This document shows, piece by piece, positions 8,434 through 15,873 of a stretch of 64,000 nt of DNA (position 1 is its first letter; every line of letters begins with the position of its first letter). The position numbers were made by a program, and so were the translations under genes. The DNA comes from Streptomyces sp. NBC_01341 (GTDB lineage: Bacteria > Actinomycetota > Actinomycetes > Streptomycetales > Streptomycetaceae): assembly GCF_035946055.1 (NCBI RefSeq), contig NZ_CP108364.1, positions 1,426,001 through 1,490,000 of the forward strand, in the 5' to 3' direction. The notes under the pieces are model-generated. The model was not told where the DNA came from. It saw nothing but the letters and a program-made list of their open reading frames with translations, and did no database searches.

Positions 8434-8841
8434 TCAGCTGTTGCCGGCGCCGTTGCCCGAGAGAACCGGGATGTCGTTCAGGATGTGCGACAGCGGCTCG
8501 TCACCCTTGGCCTGGGTGGAGTTGTCGGCGCACTGCTGGTTCTGCGGGTTGGACAGGACGTTGATGTCCTGGACCGCGATCGGGACGAGACCGATCAGCG
8601 AACCGACGTTGGCCTTGACCGGCAGAGCGATGCAAGGCTTGTTCAGCGAGCCCTGGACCAGGCTGAGCTGCGGGCTCTGGTCACCCTTGGTCGCGCTGTT
8701 GCCGAACTCGGACTCGGCACCGTTGCCGTTCACCGTGGTGGTGCCGTGGTCGTCACCGATCGCCATGGCCGAGGGGGCCGCGGCGGCGGAGAGACCGATC
8801 AGGGACACAGCCACAGCGGCGCCGGCCATCATCTTCTTCAT
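8434..8841 (-). CDS. rdl: Rodlin, hydrophobic sheath protein of aerial hyphae (copy 1)
   Basis: A 135-residue exported protein. Residues 1 to about 27 are a Sec signal peptide ([20 protein letters not shown], then APSAMA before the cleavage site). The mature part has the rodlin pattern: [20 protein letters not shown], then [20 protein letters not shown], then [14 protein letters not shown] and the Gly/Asn-rich tail. Two Cys residues are conserved with the other two copies. In S. coelicolor RdlA and RdlB align chaplin filaments into paired rodlets on aerial hyphae and spores. ATG 8841 follows AAAGGTGA. Expression is probably developmental, from the promoter at 8881-8910. Confidence 0.93.
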   Translation of the reverse strand: MKKMMAGAAVAVSLIGLSAAAAPSAMAIGDDHGTTTVNGNGAESEFGNSATKGDQSPQLSLVQGSLNKPCIALPVKANVGSLIGLVPIAVQDINVLSNPQNQQCADNSTQAKGDEPLSHILNDIPVLSGNGAGNS

Positions 8842-8880
8842 TGCGCTTCACCTTTCGGAGCGTCCCGTTGTGGAACGTCC

Positions 8881-8910
8881 TGATTAACTCAGACCGGACG
8901 GTTTGGTTCC
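8881..8910 (-). promoter_or_regulatory. ECF-type (BldN-like) promoter of rodlin copy 1
   Basis: On the minus strand GGAACC (8910-8905) is followed by a 16-bp spacer and GAGTTAATC. The same GNAACC-N16/17-GT layout precedes the other two rodlins and both chaplins. In Streptomyces, rodlin and chaplin genes are known targets of the developmental sigma factor BldN. Confidence 0.6.
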
Positions 8911-8956
8911 GCTACACCACTCGAACGGGTTGGACCGGTTTCCACGTCGACGTCCG

Positions 8957-9187
8957 CTACCTGGCTCCGCTCGCCCTCGCACCGCGTGCGGCGGGGACGA
9001 AGGCTCCTTGTCCGCGACGCCCCGGCACCCCCGGGGCCGGCGGAGCGCAGGGCGCCTCGGCGGGGCTCCGCCCGGCCTCGCCCTGCGACCTCGCGTGCCA
9101 TTCGGCGAGCAGGCGGTCATAGATGGGCGTGGAGCTCTCCGGCGGGTGACCGGGGCCGGGGGAATGATGACTGTCGTACAGGTCCAT
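8957..9187 (-). CDS. Small hypothetical protein inside the rodlin cluster
   Basis: ATG 9187, preceded by AGGTG with a 7-nt gap, opens a 76-residue frame starting MDLYDSHHSPGPGHPPESST and continuing with PIYDRLLAEWHARSQGE. The PIYDRLLAEW block resembles a widespread family of very small streptomycete proteins with an (I/Y)YxxLxxEW core; I cannot name it. The C-terminal half is low-complexity Ala/Gly/Arg. There is no signal peptide, so it is not itself a sheath protein. It lies between two rodlin genes on the same strand. Overlapping frames on both strands are about as long, so the call rests on the start signals and the family-like motif. Confidence 0.4.
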   Translation of the reverse strand: MDLYDSHHSPGPGHPPESSTPIYDRLLAEWHARSQGEAGRSPAEAPCAPPAPGVPGRRGQGAFVPAARGARASGAR

Positions 9188-9452
9188 GGGGCGCACCTAC
9201 CCGGCCGCGCGGGATGCCTCGGCGACTGCTGCGGCAACCGGCCCAATATCCGCACTATCGGGCTACCCGACCTGCGGACGGCTCTCCCCGCCCGCAACAG
9301 ACGTGTGGGGCCAGGACATCCGGGGTTCACGACCCAACAGTTCGGTCGTGCCCCGGACACACTGGCCCCACGCACCCTCACGGACTACGACGAGGCGGGA
9401 AGCGGCAGACCCCGGCCTGAACATGCACGGGGGCCGCCGATGTGACGCCTAA

Positions 9453-9863
9453 TCAGTTGTTGCCCGCACCGTTGCCCGAGAGGACGGGGATGTCGCTGAG
9501 GATGTGCGACAGCGCCTCGTCACCCTTGGCCTGGGTGGAGTTCTCGGTGCACTGCTGGTTCTGCGGGGAGGACAGGACGTTGACGTCCTGGACCGAGATC
9601 GGGACGAGCCCGAGGAGCGATCCGACGTTGGCCTTCGCCGGGAGCGCGATGCAGGGCTTGTTGAACGAACCCTGGATGAGGCCGATCTGCGGGCTCATGT
9701 CGCCGTGCGTGCTGCTGTTGCCGTAGTACTGGTCGGCGCCGTTGCCGTTGACCGACGTCGTGCCGTTGTCGTTGCCGATCGCCATGGCCGAGGGGGCCGC
9801 GGCGGCGGAAACACCGGCGACGGAGGCGGCGACCGCCGCGGTCGCCAGGATCTTCTTCATCAT
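9453..9863 (-). CDS. rdl: Rodlin (copy 2)
   Basis: A 136-residue secreted protein, starting at the first of two adjacent Met codons (ATG 9863, AAGGG seven bases upstream). The signal peptide spans residues 1 to about 28 ([20 protein letters not shown] and on to PSAMA). The mature chain keeps the rodlin framework ([60 protein letters not shown]). It is the most divergent of the three copies around residues 50-65, where [20 protein letters not shown] replaces the [15 protein letters not shown] pattern. Its promoter at 9912-9941 has a 17-bp rather than a 16-bp spacer. Role as for copy 1. Confidence 0.92.
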   Translation of the reverse strand: MMKKILATAAVAASVAGVSAAAAPSAMAIGNDNGTTSVNGNGADQYYGNSSTHGDMSPQIGLIQGSFNKPCIALPAKANVGSLLGLVPISVQDVNVLSSPQNQQCTENSTQAKGDEALSHILSDIPVLSGNGAGNN

Positions 9864-9911
9864 GAACGTGCCCTTCTGATTAATCTGTTGCCCGCCTGTC
9901 CGGAGCATTCT

Positions 9912-9941
9912 GAACAACTGCGCCCGGTGGGATCCGGTTGC
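9912..9941 (-). promoter_or_regulatory. ECF-type (BldN-like) promoter of rodlin copy 2
   Basis: On the minus strand GCAACC (9941-9936), a 17-bp spacer, then CAGTTGTTC. It is aligned with the other rodlin promoters, which have 16-bp spacers. A further match, TTCGAGTG, lies just upstream of the -35 element here and at copy 1. Confidence 0.55.
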
Positions 9942-10038
9942 GTCATTTCACTCGAACGATTTCCCGTGTCCCATTTCCGTGGAAAAAGAGAAGGAACCGG
10001 GCCTGCGGGACGATGCGGGAGCGGGACCCCGATTCCGG

Positions 10039-10338
10039 TCAGCCGCCGAGCGGAAGCCCACCCAGGAGCGGCGCGGCGGCGTCAGCCACACCCGTCACGG
10101 TGTCCGCGGTGGAGTCCACGTCCTCCCGGGCGGACCCGGCGCTCCGGCCGACCGTGTCGACCAGGGGGTTCACCACCTGGTCAGGGATCTGCGGCACGGC
10201 CGACGTCAGCTGGTTCACGCCGGTGGTGAGGCTGATCCGGGGGGCGGTGGGGGTGGCCACCGCCGCGGAGGCGGGCGCGGCCGCTCCGAGGGTGGCCACG
10301 GAACCCGCGACGAGGGCGACGGTCTTCGCGTACTTCAC
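10039..10338 (-). CDS. Small secreted protein with a chaplin-like signal peptide
   Basis: GTG 10338 (AAGGGA nine bases upstream) gives a 99-residue protein. Residues 1 to about 25 form a signal peptide, VKYAKTVALVAGSVATLGAA ending PASA, which matches that of the next upstream short chaplin at 15 of 25 positions. The mature region of about 74 residues (TTGVNQLTSAVPQIPDQVVN, then DTVGRSAGSAREDVDSTADT, ending in a Gly/Leu-rich tail) has no Cys and no chaplin or rodlin motif. I do not recognise a family. A frame start at ATG 10365 is possible but would bury the signal peptide nine residues in. Its position suggests another secreted developmental component. Confidence 0.65.
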   Translation of the reverse strand: MKYAKTVALVAGSVATLGAAAPASAAVATPTAPRISLTTGVNQLTSAVPQIPDQVVNPLVDTVGRSAGSAREDVDSTADTVTGVADAAAPLLGGLPLGG

Positions 10339-10446
10339 TTTCTCAGATCCCTTCTCGGGCGGCATCCGCCGCCTCTGGACGGGACAACGATCAAGCCGTA
10401 CGGGGGGAAACTGCGCACCAGCGGAATTTCACCCGGCGACAACGAA

Positions 10447-10483
10447 GAAGGCCCCGGACCGGTATGCACGGTCCAGGGCCTTC
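10447..10483 (-). terminator. Terminator of the short chaplin gene
   Basis: Arms 10447-10461 and 10469-10483 pair over 14 bp with one mismatch; on the minus strand the hairpin is followed by a T-rich TTCTTCGTT. It lies 33 nt after the chaplin stop codon. Confidence 0.8.
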
Positions 10484-10516
10484 TCATGACGAGCCGTCGG
10501 CTCGGTCGGCAAAAGC

Positions 10517-10750
10517 TCAGTCGTTGATGCAGACGTTGCCGAACGCCGGGTTGAGCAGGCCGACGACGTTGACGGTGTTGCCGCAGACGTTCACCGGGAT
10601 GTGGATCGGGACCTGCACGATGTTGCCCGACAGGACGCCCGGGGAACCGACGGCAGCAGCCTCGGCGCCGGAGTCGGCCATGGCCGGGGCAGCGGCGCCG
10701 AGCGCCATGAGGGTTCCGGCGGCGACGGCGGCGACCTTGGTGTACTTCAC
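10517..10750 (-). CDS. chp: Short chaplin
   Basis: Chaplins are amyloid-forming surface proteins that lower surface tension so hyphae can grow into air. The start is placed at GTG 10750, six bases after AAAGGG; an ATG two codons upstream at 10756 directly abuts that ribosome-binding site and is less likely. The 77-residue product has a signal peptide of about 25 residues (VKYTKVAAVAAGTLMALGAA) and one chaplin domain of about 50 residues: GSPGVLSGNIVQVPIHIPVN, then the Cys-containing VCGNTVNVVGLLNPAFGNVC. Two Cys are present, as in the disulfide-bonded short chaplins. It has no sorting signal, so it is secreted and assembles freely. Confidence 0.93.
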   Translation of the reverse strand: MKYTKVAAVAAGTLMALGAAAPAMADSGAEAAAVGSPGVLSGNIVQVPIHIPVNVCGNTVNVVGLLNPAFGNVCIND

Positions 10751-10818
10751 TTTCATCCCTTTCTGCAGCGGAGTCCTGAGCGGACACGTCTTTCGTGCCG
10801 CACGAGCGCTTTTCCCGA

Positions 10819-10845
10819 CGCACTCGTGACTCCGAAGCTGTTATC
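10819..10845 (-). promoter_or_regulatory. ECF-type promoter of the short chaplin
   Basis: On the minus strand GATAAC (10845-10840), 16-bp spacer, then GAGTGCGTC. It has the same spacing as the rodlin promoters but a weaker -35 match. Confidence 0.45.
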
Positions 10846-10918
10846 CATAACGATCGGCGGGCGGCATCGAAACGCTATGCGCGAAGTTTCTCGGGAAACC
10901 GCCCGAATGCTGCAGGCC

Positions 10919-10970
10919 CGGGCCGCACGATGGAGGAGTGTCGGCGACCCGGACCGGTTCGTGCGGCCCG
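10919..10970 (-). terminator. Terminator of rodlin copy 3
   Basis: A perfect 12-bp inverted repeat (10919-10930 with 10959-10970) with a 28-nt loop starts 2 nt after the stop codon of the third rodlin gene. Confidence 0.65.
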
Positions 10971-10971
10971 G

Positions 10972-11376
10972 TCAGCTGTTGCCGGCACCGTTGCCGGAGA
11001 GAACCGGAATGTCCGACAGGATGTGCGACAGCGGCTCGTCGCCCTTGGCCTGGGTGGAGTTGTCCGTGCACTGCTGGTTCTGCGGGTTGGACAGGACGTT
11101 GACGTCCTGGACCGCGACGGCGGCGAGAATGCCGACGAGCGCACCGGCGTTGGCCTTGACCGGGAGGGCGATGCAGGGCTTGTTCAGCGAGCCCTGGACG
11201 AGGCTGAGCTGCGGGCTCTGGTCACCCTTGGTCTCGCTGTTGCCGAACTCCGACTCGGCGCCGTTGCCGTTGACCGACGTCGTGCCCGTGTCGTCGCCGA
11301 TCGCCATGGCGCTGGTCGCCGAGAGACCGAGGATGGAGGCGGCGACGGCACCCGTAGCCAGAACCTTCTTGATCAC
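10972..11376 (-). CDS. rdl: Rodlin (copy 3)
   Basis: A 134-residue secreted protein starting at GTG 11376 six bases after AGAAGGG. The signal peptide covers residues 1 to about 23 (VIKKVLATGAVAASILGLSA then TSAMA). The mature sequence is closest to copy 1 ([52 protein letters not shown] and the same C-terminal Asn-Ser) but has [20 protein letters not shown] in place of [19 protein letters not shown]. Copies 1 and 3 therefore look like the more recent duplicates. Both Cys are kept. Divergent from the long chaplin gene, with separate promoters in the shared 277-bp gap. Confidence 0.92.
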   Translation of the reverse strand: MIKKVLATGAVAASILGLSATSAMAIGDDTGTTSVNGNGAESEFGNSETKGDQSPQLSLVQGSLNKPCIALPVKANAGALVGILAAVAVQDVNVLSNPQNQQCTDNSTQAKGDEPLSHILSDIPVLSGNGAGNS

Positions 11377-11419
11377 GATGAACCCTTCTCGTACCGAGTG
11401 CCCCGAGACGGAGCGCACT

Positions 11420-11448
11420 GATCAACTCGGCGCCGGGCGTTTGGTTCC
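11420..11448 (-). promoter_or_regulatory. ECF-type (BldN-like) promoter of rodlin copy 3
   Basis: On the minus strand GGAACC (11448-11443), 16-bp spacer, then GAGTTGATC. Nearly identical to the promoter of copy 1, including AAAC directly after the -35. Confidence 0.6.
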
Positions 11449-11559
11449 CCCCATCGGCCCTCGTTCACCCGAATGCCAGAAGTCCACCCCGAAAGCGAAC
11501 ACCCGTACGTGACCCTTTCGGGTGGTTACACAATATGCACCGCTCTCCAAGTTTCCCCC

Positions 11560-11590
11560 GCAACCGCTGCGTCGTTATGGAGTCGTCCGC
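11560..11590 (+). promoter_or_regulatory. ECF-type promoter of the long chaplin
   Basis: GCAACC (11560-11565), 16-bp spacer, then GTCGTCC preceded by GGA. The layout matches the other sheath-gene promoters; the -10 match is weaker. It lies about 70 nt before the long chaplin start. Confidence 0.45.
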
Positions 11591-11653
11591 GTCGATGGAA
11601 TGAGTTCCATCAGGGTCACCGCCCGCGCGAATTTCACCGGAGAAGGGCATTTA

Positions 11654-12463
11654 ATGCGACAGGTTCTGAATAAAAGCATGATCGTCATGGCGGCGGCGTC
11701 GGGCATCCTGACCGCCGCGGGCGGTTATGCGCACGCCGATGCGTCGGCGGACGGTGTCGCCGCCAATTCGCCCGGTGTCGGCTCGGGCAACGCCGTACAG
11801 GTCCCGGTTCACGTCCCGGTCAACCTCTGCGGCAACACCGTCAATGTGATCGCTCTGCTGAACCCGGCCTTCGGCAACACCTGTGCGAACGTCAGCTCGG
11901 GCGGCGAGCACGGCGGCGGGTCCTCCGGCGCGAGCGCGGACGGCCACGCGGTCGGCTCCCCCGGTGTCGCGTCCGGCAACCTCGCCCAGGTTCCCGTCGA
12001 GATCCCGCTGAACGCCTGCGGCAACACCATCGACGTCGTCGGTGCGCTCAACCCGGCGTTCGGCAACTCCTGCGCCAACCACAGTGGTCACGACCACGGG
12101 CACCCGCCGGTCGACGAGCCGCCGGTCGACGAGCCCCCGACCGACGAGCCGCCGGTCGACGAGCCCCCGACCGACGAGCCGCCGGTCGACGAGCCCCCGA
12201 CCGAGGAGCCGCCCACCGAGGAGCCGCCCACGGAGGAGCCCCCGGCGGAGGAGCCGCCGTCCGAGGAGCCGCCCACGTCGGTGCCGCCGACCTCCAAGCC
12301 CCCGGTGGACCAGCCGCCGGCCGGTAACCCCGGTCCGAACACACCCGGTTCGCAGCTGGCACAGACCGGCGCCGGCGACATCGGCCTGGCCGCCGGTGCG
12401 AGTGCGGCGCTGCTGCTGGGTGGCACGGTGCTCATGCGCCGTACCCGCGGTTCGCGCAACTAG
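11654..12463 (+). CDS. chp: Long chaplin with two chaplin domains and a sortase signal
   Basis: A 269-residue cell-wall-anchored chaplin (ChpA/B/C type). ATG 11654 follows AGAAGGG. The signal peptide occupies residues 1 to about 29. Chaplin domain 1 (about 35-80) contains NLCGNTVNVIALLNPAFGNT and domain 2 (about 98-142) NACGNTIDVVGALNPAFGNS, each with two Cys. A His/Gly-rich linker leads to a Pro-rich spacer of PPVDE, PPTDE and PPTEE repeats (about 150-210) that should span the cell wall. The sorting signal LAQTG is at 235-239, followed by a hydrophobic helix and a positive tail, the LAxTG form used by class E sortases. No sortase gene is nearby. Confidence 0.95.
   Translation: MRQVLNKSMIVMAAASGILTAAGGYAHADASADGVAANSPGVGSGNAVQVPVHVPVNLCGNTVNVIALLNPAFGNTCANVSSGGEHGGGSSGASADGHAVGSPGVASGNLAQVPVEIPLNACGNTIDVVGALNPAFGNSCANHSGHDHGHPPVDEPPVDEPPTDEPPVDEPPTDEPPVDEPPTEEPPTEEPPTEEPPAEEPPSEEPPTSVPPTSKPPVDQPPAGNPGPNTPGSQLAQTGAGDIGLAAGASAALLLGGTVLMRRTRGSRN
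12106..12210 (+). repeat. 30-bp tandem repeats in the long chaplin spacer
   Basis: Two exact 30-bp units (12121-12150 and 12151-12180), a third with one change (12181-12210) and a preceding half unit (12106-12120) encode alternating PPVDE and PPTDE pentapeptides. The near-identity at DNA level suggests recent expansion. Confidence 0.85.
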
Positions 12464-12474
12464 CGGAACGAGCG

Positions 12475-12519
12475 GGAAGGGCCGTTCCGGCAGCGTGGCG
12501 CTGCCGGGACGGCCCTTCC
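12475..12519. terminator. 20-bp hairpin terminator after the long chaplin
   Basis: Arms 12475-12494 and 12500-12519 pair over 20 bp with a single G-T pair and a 5-nt loop. It stands between the convergent chaplin and thiolase genes. Confidence 0.85.
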
Positions 12520-12545
12520 GTGCGTGCGGGTGACACCGGCGGGGG

Positions 12546-13772
12546 TCAGACGGTGATGCGCTCGAAGACTGCGGCGAGGCCCTGACCGCCGCCGATACAC
12601 ATCGTCTCCAGGCCGTAGCGCGCCTCGCTGCGGTGCATCTCGTGGCTGAGCGTGGCGAGGATGCGGGCGCCCGTGGCGCCGACCGGGTGGCCGAGCGAGA
12701 CACCGGATCCGTTGACGTTGATCCGCTGTTCGTGGTCCTTCTCACCGAGCCCCAGCTCCCGGGTGCAGGCCAGGACCTGAGCGGCGAACGCCTCGTTGAT
12801 CTCGATCAGGTCGAGGTCGGCGAGGGTGAGCCCGGCGCGGCCGAGGGCCGCGTGGGTGGCCGGGACGGGGCCGATGCCCATCGTCGCGGCGGGGACACCG
12901 GCGCGGGCGAAGGAGACGAGACGGACGAGCGGGGTGAGCCCGAGCCGTTCGGCGGTGGCGGCGCTGGTCACGAGACAGGCTGCGGCCGCGTCGTTCTGGC
13001 CGCTGGCGTTGCCCGCGGTGACGGTCGCCTCCGGGTCGGACTCGCCCATGATGGGCCGCAGCGCGGCGAGTTGCTCGGCGGTCGTGTCGGGACGGGGGTG
13101 CTCGTCGGCGGTGACGACCGTCTCGCCCTTGCGGGTGCGTACGGTGACGGGGACCGTCTCCGCGTCGTAACGCCCCTCCTGCGCGGCGCGGGCGGCCCGT
13201 GCCTGGGAGCGCAGCGCGAGGGCGTCCTGGTCGGCCCGGCTGATGGAGTAGGCGCGGCGCAGGTTCTCCGCGGTCTCGATCATGCCGCCGGGCACGGGGT
13301 GGTTGACGCCTCCGGCGGTGACGCGGCCCCGGGCCAGCGAGTCGTGGAGCTGGAGGCCGGGGCCCGTGATGCCCCAGCGTCCGTCGTGCGTGTAGTAGGG
13401 GGCGGCGCTCATGACGTCGACGCCGCCCGCGATGACGACCTCGCTGAAACCGGCCCGGATCTGCATCGCCGCGTCGAGGACGGCCTGCAGCCCCGATCCG
13501 CAGCGCCGGTCGGTCTGGGCGCCGGTGACGGTCTCGGGAAGCCCGGCGTCGAGGGCGGCGACCCGGCCGATCGCCGGGGCGTCGGACGTGGGGTAGGCGT
13601 GTCCGAGGATCACCTCGTCGATCCGCTCGGGGTCGATGCCCGTGCGGGCGACGACCTCGGCGATGACGCGTGCGGCGAGCGCGGCGGGCGTCTGCCGGGC
13701 GAAGGCGCCGCCGAATCGCCCGATGGGTGTGCGCAGCGGCTCGCAGATGACGACATCGGTCGGGTCGGGCAC
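12546..13772 (-). CDS. pcaF: Acetyl-CoA acetyltransferase family thiolase, possibly beta-ketoadipyl-CoA thiolase
   Basis: A 408-residue thiolase starting at GTG 13772 after AAAGGTG. The acylated Cys lies in [19 protein letters not shown] (near residue 90), the second active-site block is [12 protein letters not shown], and the C-terminal Cys/Gly block is [14 protein letters not shown], with [10 protein letters not shown] nearby. Thiolases cleave or form beta-ketoacyl-CoA; beside CoA-transferase genes and a LysR regulator the likely substrate is beta-ketoadipyl-CoA from aromatic catabolism, giving succinyl-CoA and acetyl-CoA. An acetoacetyl-CoA thiolase role cannot be excluded. A LysR-type palindrome about 60 bp upstream (13835-13852) recurs in front of the CoA-transferase operon. 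Confidence 0.8.
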   Translation of the reverse strand: MPDPTDVVICEPLRTPIGRFGGAFARQTPAALAARVIAEVVARTGIDPERIDEVILGHAYPTSDAPAIGRVAALDAGLPETVTGAQTDRRCGSGLQAVLDAAMQIRAGFSEVVIAGGVDVMSAAPYYTHDGRWGITGPGLQLHDSLARGRVTAGGVNHPVPGGMIETAENLRRAYSISRADQDALALRSQARAARAAQEGRYDAETVPVTVRTRKGETVVTADEHPRPDTTAEQLAALRPIMGESDPEATVTAGNASGQNDAAAACLVTSAATAERLGLTPLVRLVSFARAGVPAATMGIGPVPATHAALGRAGLTLADLDLIEINEAFAAQVLACTRELGLGEKDHEQRINVNGSGVSLGHPVGATGARILATLSHEMHRSEARYGLETMCIGGGQGLAAVFERITV

Positions 13773-13834
13773 GGCGGAACACCTTTCGGCGGGTTCGGGT
13801 GTGTGGGGTGACCTTCGCACTGGACCGCCGAGTC

Positions 13835-13852
13835 GGTCCAATATCGAGTTGG
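13835..13852. promoter_or_regulatory. Putative LysR operator upstream of the thiolase gene
   Basis: GGTCCAATATCGAGTTGG contains the inverted repeat CCAA-N7-TTGG. A close copy lies in the LysR/CoA-transferase gap at 14813-14832. Confidence 0.5.
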
Positions 13853-13876
13853 CGGGTGTTCAGGACGCCAGGCGTC

Positions 13877-14788
13877 TCAATCGGCCCCGGGTGTCGGCAG
13901 GGCCTCCTCGGCGACCGCGAGCACCGTCCGCAGCGCCGCCGACGGGTTGTCCGCGCGCCAGGCCAGCGCGGCCTGGCGACGGATGGGCGGACCGGCGAGG
14001 GGGCGGTAGACCAGCCCGGTCTGCTGGATGTGCTGGACGGAGGAGACGGTGAGTGTCACCCCGACCCCGGCGGCGACGAGGGCCAGGATGGTGTAGGAGT
14101 CCGGGGCCTCCTGCACGACACGGGGGTTGAAGCCGGTGGCCTCGCACGCCTGGACCATGGCGTCACGCACGGTGGAGCCCGCGTTGGCGGGGAAGGAGAC
14201 GAAGGGTTCGTCGGCGAGGATCCCGATCGGGATGCTCTCCAGACCGGCCAGCCGGTGGTCCGAGGGCAGCGCGCACAGCAGTTCCTCCTCGTCGATCACC
14301 CGGAAGGACACTCCCGGCCGGGTGACCGGGAGGCGGACGAAGCCGAGGTCGAGGGTGCCGTCGGCGACCCCGGAGAGGGCGACGTTGGCATAGGTCTGCC
14401 CCTTCATGACCAGTTCGAGCGCGGGATGGGCGGCCCGCACGGCCCGGGTGAGCAGGGGCAGCGTCCCGTGGCTGGAGGCGCCCGCGAAGCCGATGGTGAC
14501 GCGCCCGTACTCTCCGCGCCCTGCGGCCCGCGCGGCACGGACGGCGGTGTCGAGGTCCTCCAGCACCGTGCGGACAGGCTCGAGGAAGGACTCCCCCGCG
14601 CTGGTCAGCCGCACCGACCGGGTGTTGCGTTCGAAGAGCGCGACACCGAGTTCCTTCTCCAGCCGGCGGATCTGCTGGCTGAGCGGTGGCTGAGCCATCT
14701 GGAGCCGCTTGGCGGCCCGGCCGAAGTGCAGTTCCTCGGCCACGGCGGTGAAGGCGGTCAGATGGCGCAGCTCCACGAGGTCATCCAT
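13877..14788 (-). CDS. LysR-family transcriptional regulator
   Basis: A 303-residue LysR regulator. Residues 1-62 are the winged helix-turn-helix (ELRHLTAFTAVAEELHFGRA, then MAQPPLSQQIRRLEKELGV), followed by the linker helix and a two-lobed effector domain (VTIGFAGASSHGTLPLLTRA and onward). It is divergent from the CoA-transferase genes and on the same strand as the thiolase gene, the standard arrangement for a pathway-specific activator of beta-ketoadipate genes such as PcaQ or CatR. The inducer would then be a pathway intermediate; this is inferred from context only. Confidence 0.88.
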   Translation of the reverse strand: MDDLVELRHLTAFTAVAEELHFGRAAKRLQMAQPPLSQQIRRLEKELGVALFERNTRSVRLTSAGESFLEPVRTVLEDLDTAVRAARAAGRGEYGRVTIGFAGASSHGTLPLLTRAVRAAHPALELVMKGQTYANVALSGVADGTLDLGFVRLPVTRPGVSFRVIDEEELLCALPSDHRLAGLESIPIGILADEPFVSFPANAGSTVRDAMVQACEATGFNPRVVQEAPDSYTILALVAAGVGVTLTVSSVQHIQQTGLVYRPLAGPPIRRQAALAWRADNPSAALRTVLAVAEEALPTPGAD

Positions 14789-14812
14789 TCATTAATCAGC
14801 GGTCTCGGTTCG

Positions 14813-14832
14813 ACCTTAATTTGATATTGGAC
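14813..14832. promoter_or_regulatory. Putative LysR operator in the divergent promoter region
   Basis: On the minus strand the site reads GTCCAATATCAAATTAAGG, matching the thiolase-upstream site at most positions (GTCCAATATCRARTTRG). A wider TTGAT-N11-ATCAA symmetry (from 14819) overlaps it on the plus strand. Confidence 0.5.
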
Positions 14833-14890
14833 AGCAATCAATGGGCGCTGAGACGGTGGATCGACCAACACGCACTCGCCGAGGAGCACC

Positions 14891-15847
14891 GTGGAGCGGA
14901 CGGATACGGCCGACGGGCCCAGCAAGGTCATGTCGATGAGGGAGGCGATCGCCGCCTTCGTGCACGACGGGGCGACCGTCTGTCTGGAGGGCTTCACCCA
15001 TCTCATCCCCACCGCCGCCGGGCACGAGATCATCCGCCAGGGCCGCAAGGACCTCACCGTCGTACGGATGACGGCGGACATCGTGGTGGACCAGATGATC
15101 GCCGCCGGCTGCGTGTCGAGGCTGGTGTCCTCCTTCGTGGGCAACTCCTCGGCGGGTTCACTCGGTGAGCTCCGGCGCCGGATCGAGCACGCCGATCCGG
15201 CGCCGCTCGCCTTCGAGGAGTACAGCCACTACGGGATGATCTGCCGCTACCTCGCCGGTTCGCAGCGGCTGCCCTTCTATCCCCTGCGCAGTTACGGCGG
15301 CAGCGACCTGCCCGCGGTCAACAGTGATCTGCGCAAGGTGACGTCGCCGTACCCGGGCCCTGACGGGGAGCCGGAGCAGATCTACGTCGTGCCGCCGGTG
15401 AACCCCGATGTGACGGTCATCCACGCCCAGCGGGCCGACCGCCGGGGAAACACCCAGATCTGGGGACTGACGGGTGTTCAGGCGGAGGCGGTGTACGCGG
15501 CGGACCGGGCGGTCGTCGTGGTGGAGGAGGTCGTCGACGACGAGGTGATCCGCTCGGACCCCAACCGCACGCTCGTCCCGGCCCATGCCGTGGACGCGGT
15601 CGTCGTCTGCCCGCGCGGCGCGCACCCGTCCTTCGCGCAGGGCTACTACGACCGTGACAACGCCTTCTACCGGGCGTGGTCGCACATCAGCAAGGACCCG
15701 GAGCGGCTGCGGGAGTGGCTGGCGGAGTGGGTGTACGGAACGGCGGACCACGCCGAGTACACCGCACGGCAGGGCGAGGAGTTCTGGGCCGGCCTGGCGG
15801 TCGGCGAGGCACTCAGCGAACCGGTGAACTACGGGCGGCGTCTGTGA
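14891..15847 (+). CDS. pcaI: CoA-transferase alpha subunit (3-oxoadipate/glutaconate type)
   Basis: A 318-residue family I CoA-transferase subunit starting at GTG 14891 after GAGGAG. The family blocks are DGATVCLEGFTHLIPTAAGH near the N-terminus, the LPFYPLRSYGGSDLP segment, and DVTVIHAQRADRRGNTQIWG. It forms a heteromer with the next gene product and moves CoA from succinyl-CoA or a similar donor to an organic acid. It is longer than Pseudomonas PcaI (about 230 residues) and closer in length to glutaconate CoA-transferase or IpdA, so the substrate is less certain than the family. The stop overlaps an alternative GTG start of the next gene. Confidence 0.75.
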   Translation: MERTDTADGPSKVMSMREAIAAFVHDGATVCLEGFTHLIPTAAGHEIIRQGRKDLTVVRMTADIVVDQMIAAGCVSRLVSSFVGNSSAGSLGELRRRIEHADPAPLAFEEYSHYGMICRYLAGSQRLPFYPLRSYGGSDLPAVNSDLRKVTSPYPGPDGEPEQIYVVPPVNPDVTVIHAQRADRRGNTQIWGLTGVQAEAVYAADRAVVVVEEVVDDEVIRSDPNRTLVPAHAVDAVVVCPRGAHPSFAQGYYDRDNAFYRAWSHISKDPERLREWLAEWVYGTADHAEYTARQGEEFWAGLAVGEALSEPVNYGRRL

Positions 15848-15873
15848 ACGCGCCCTTCGACGAGGAGTCGGCC

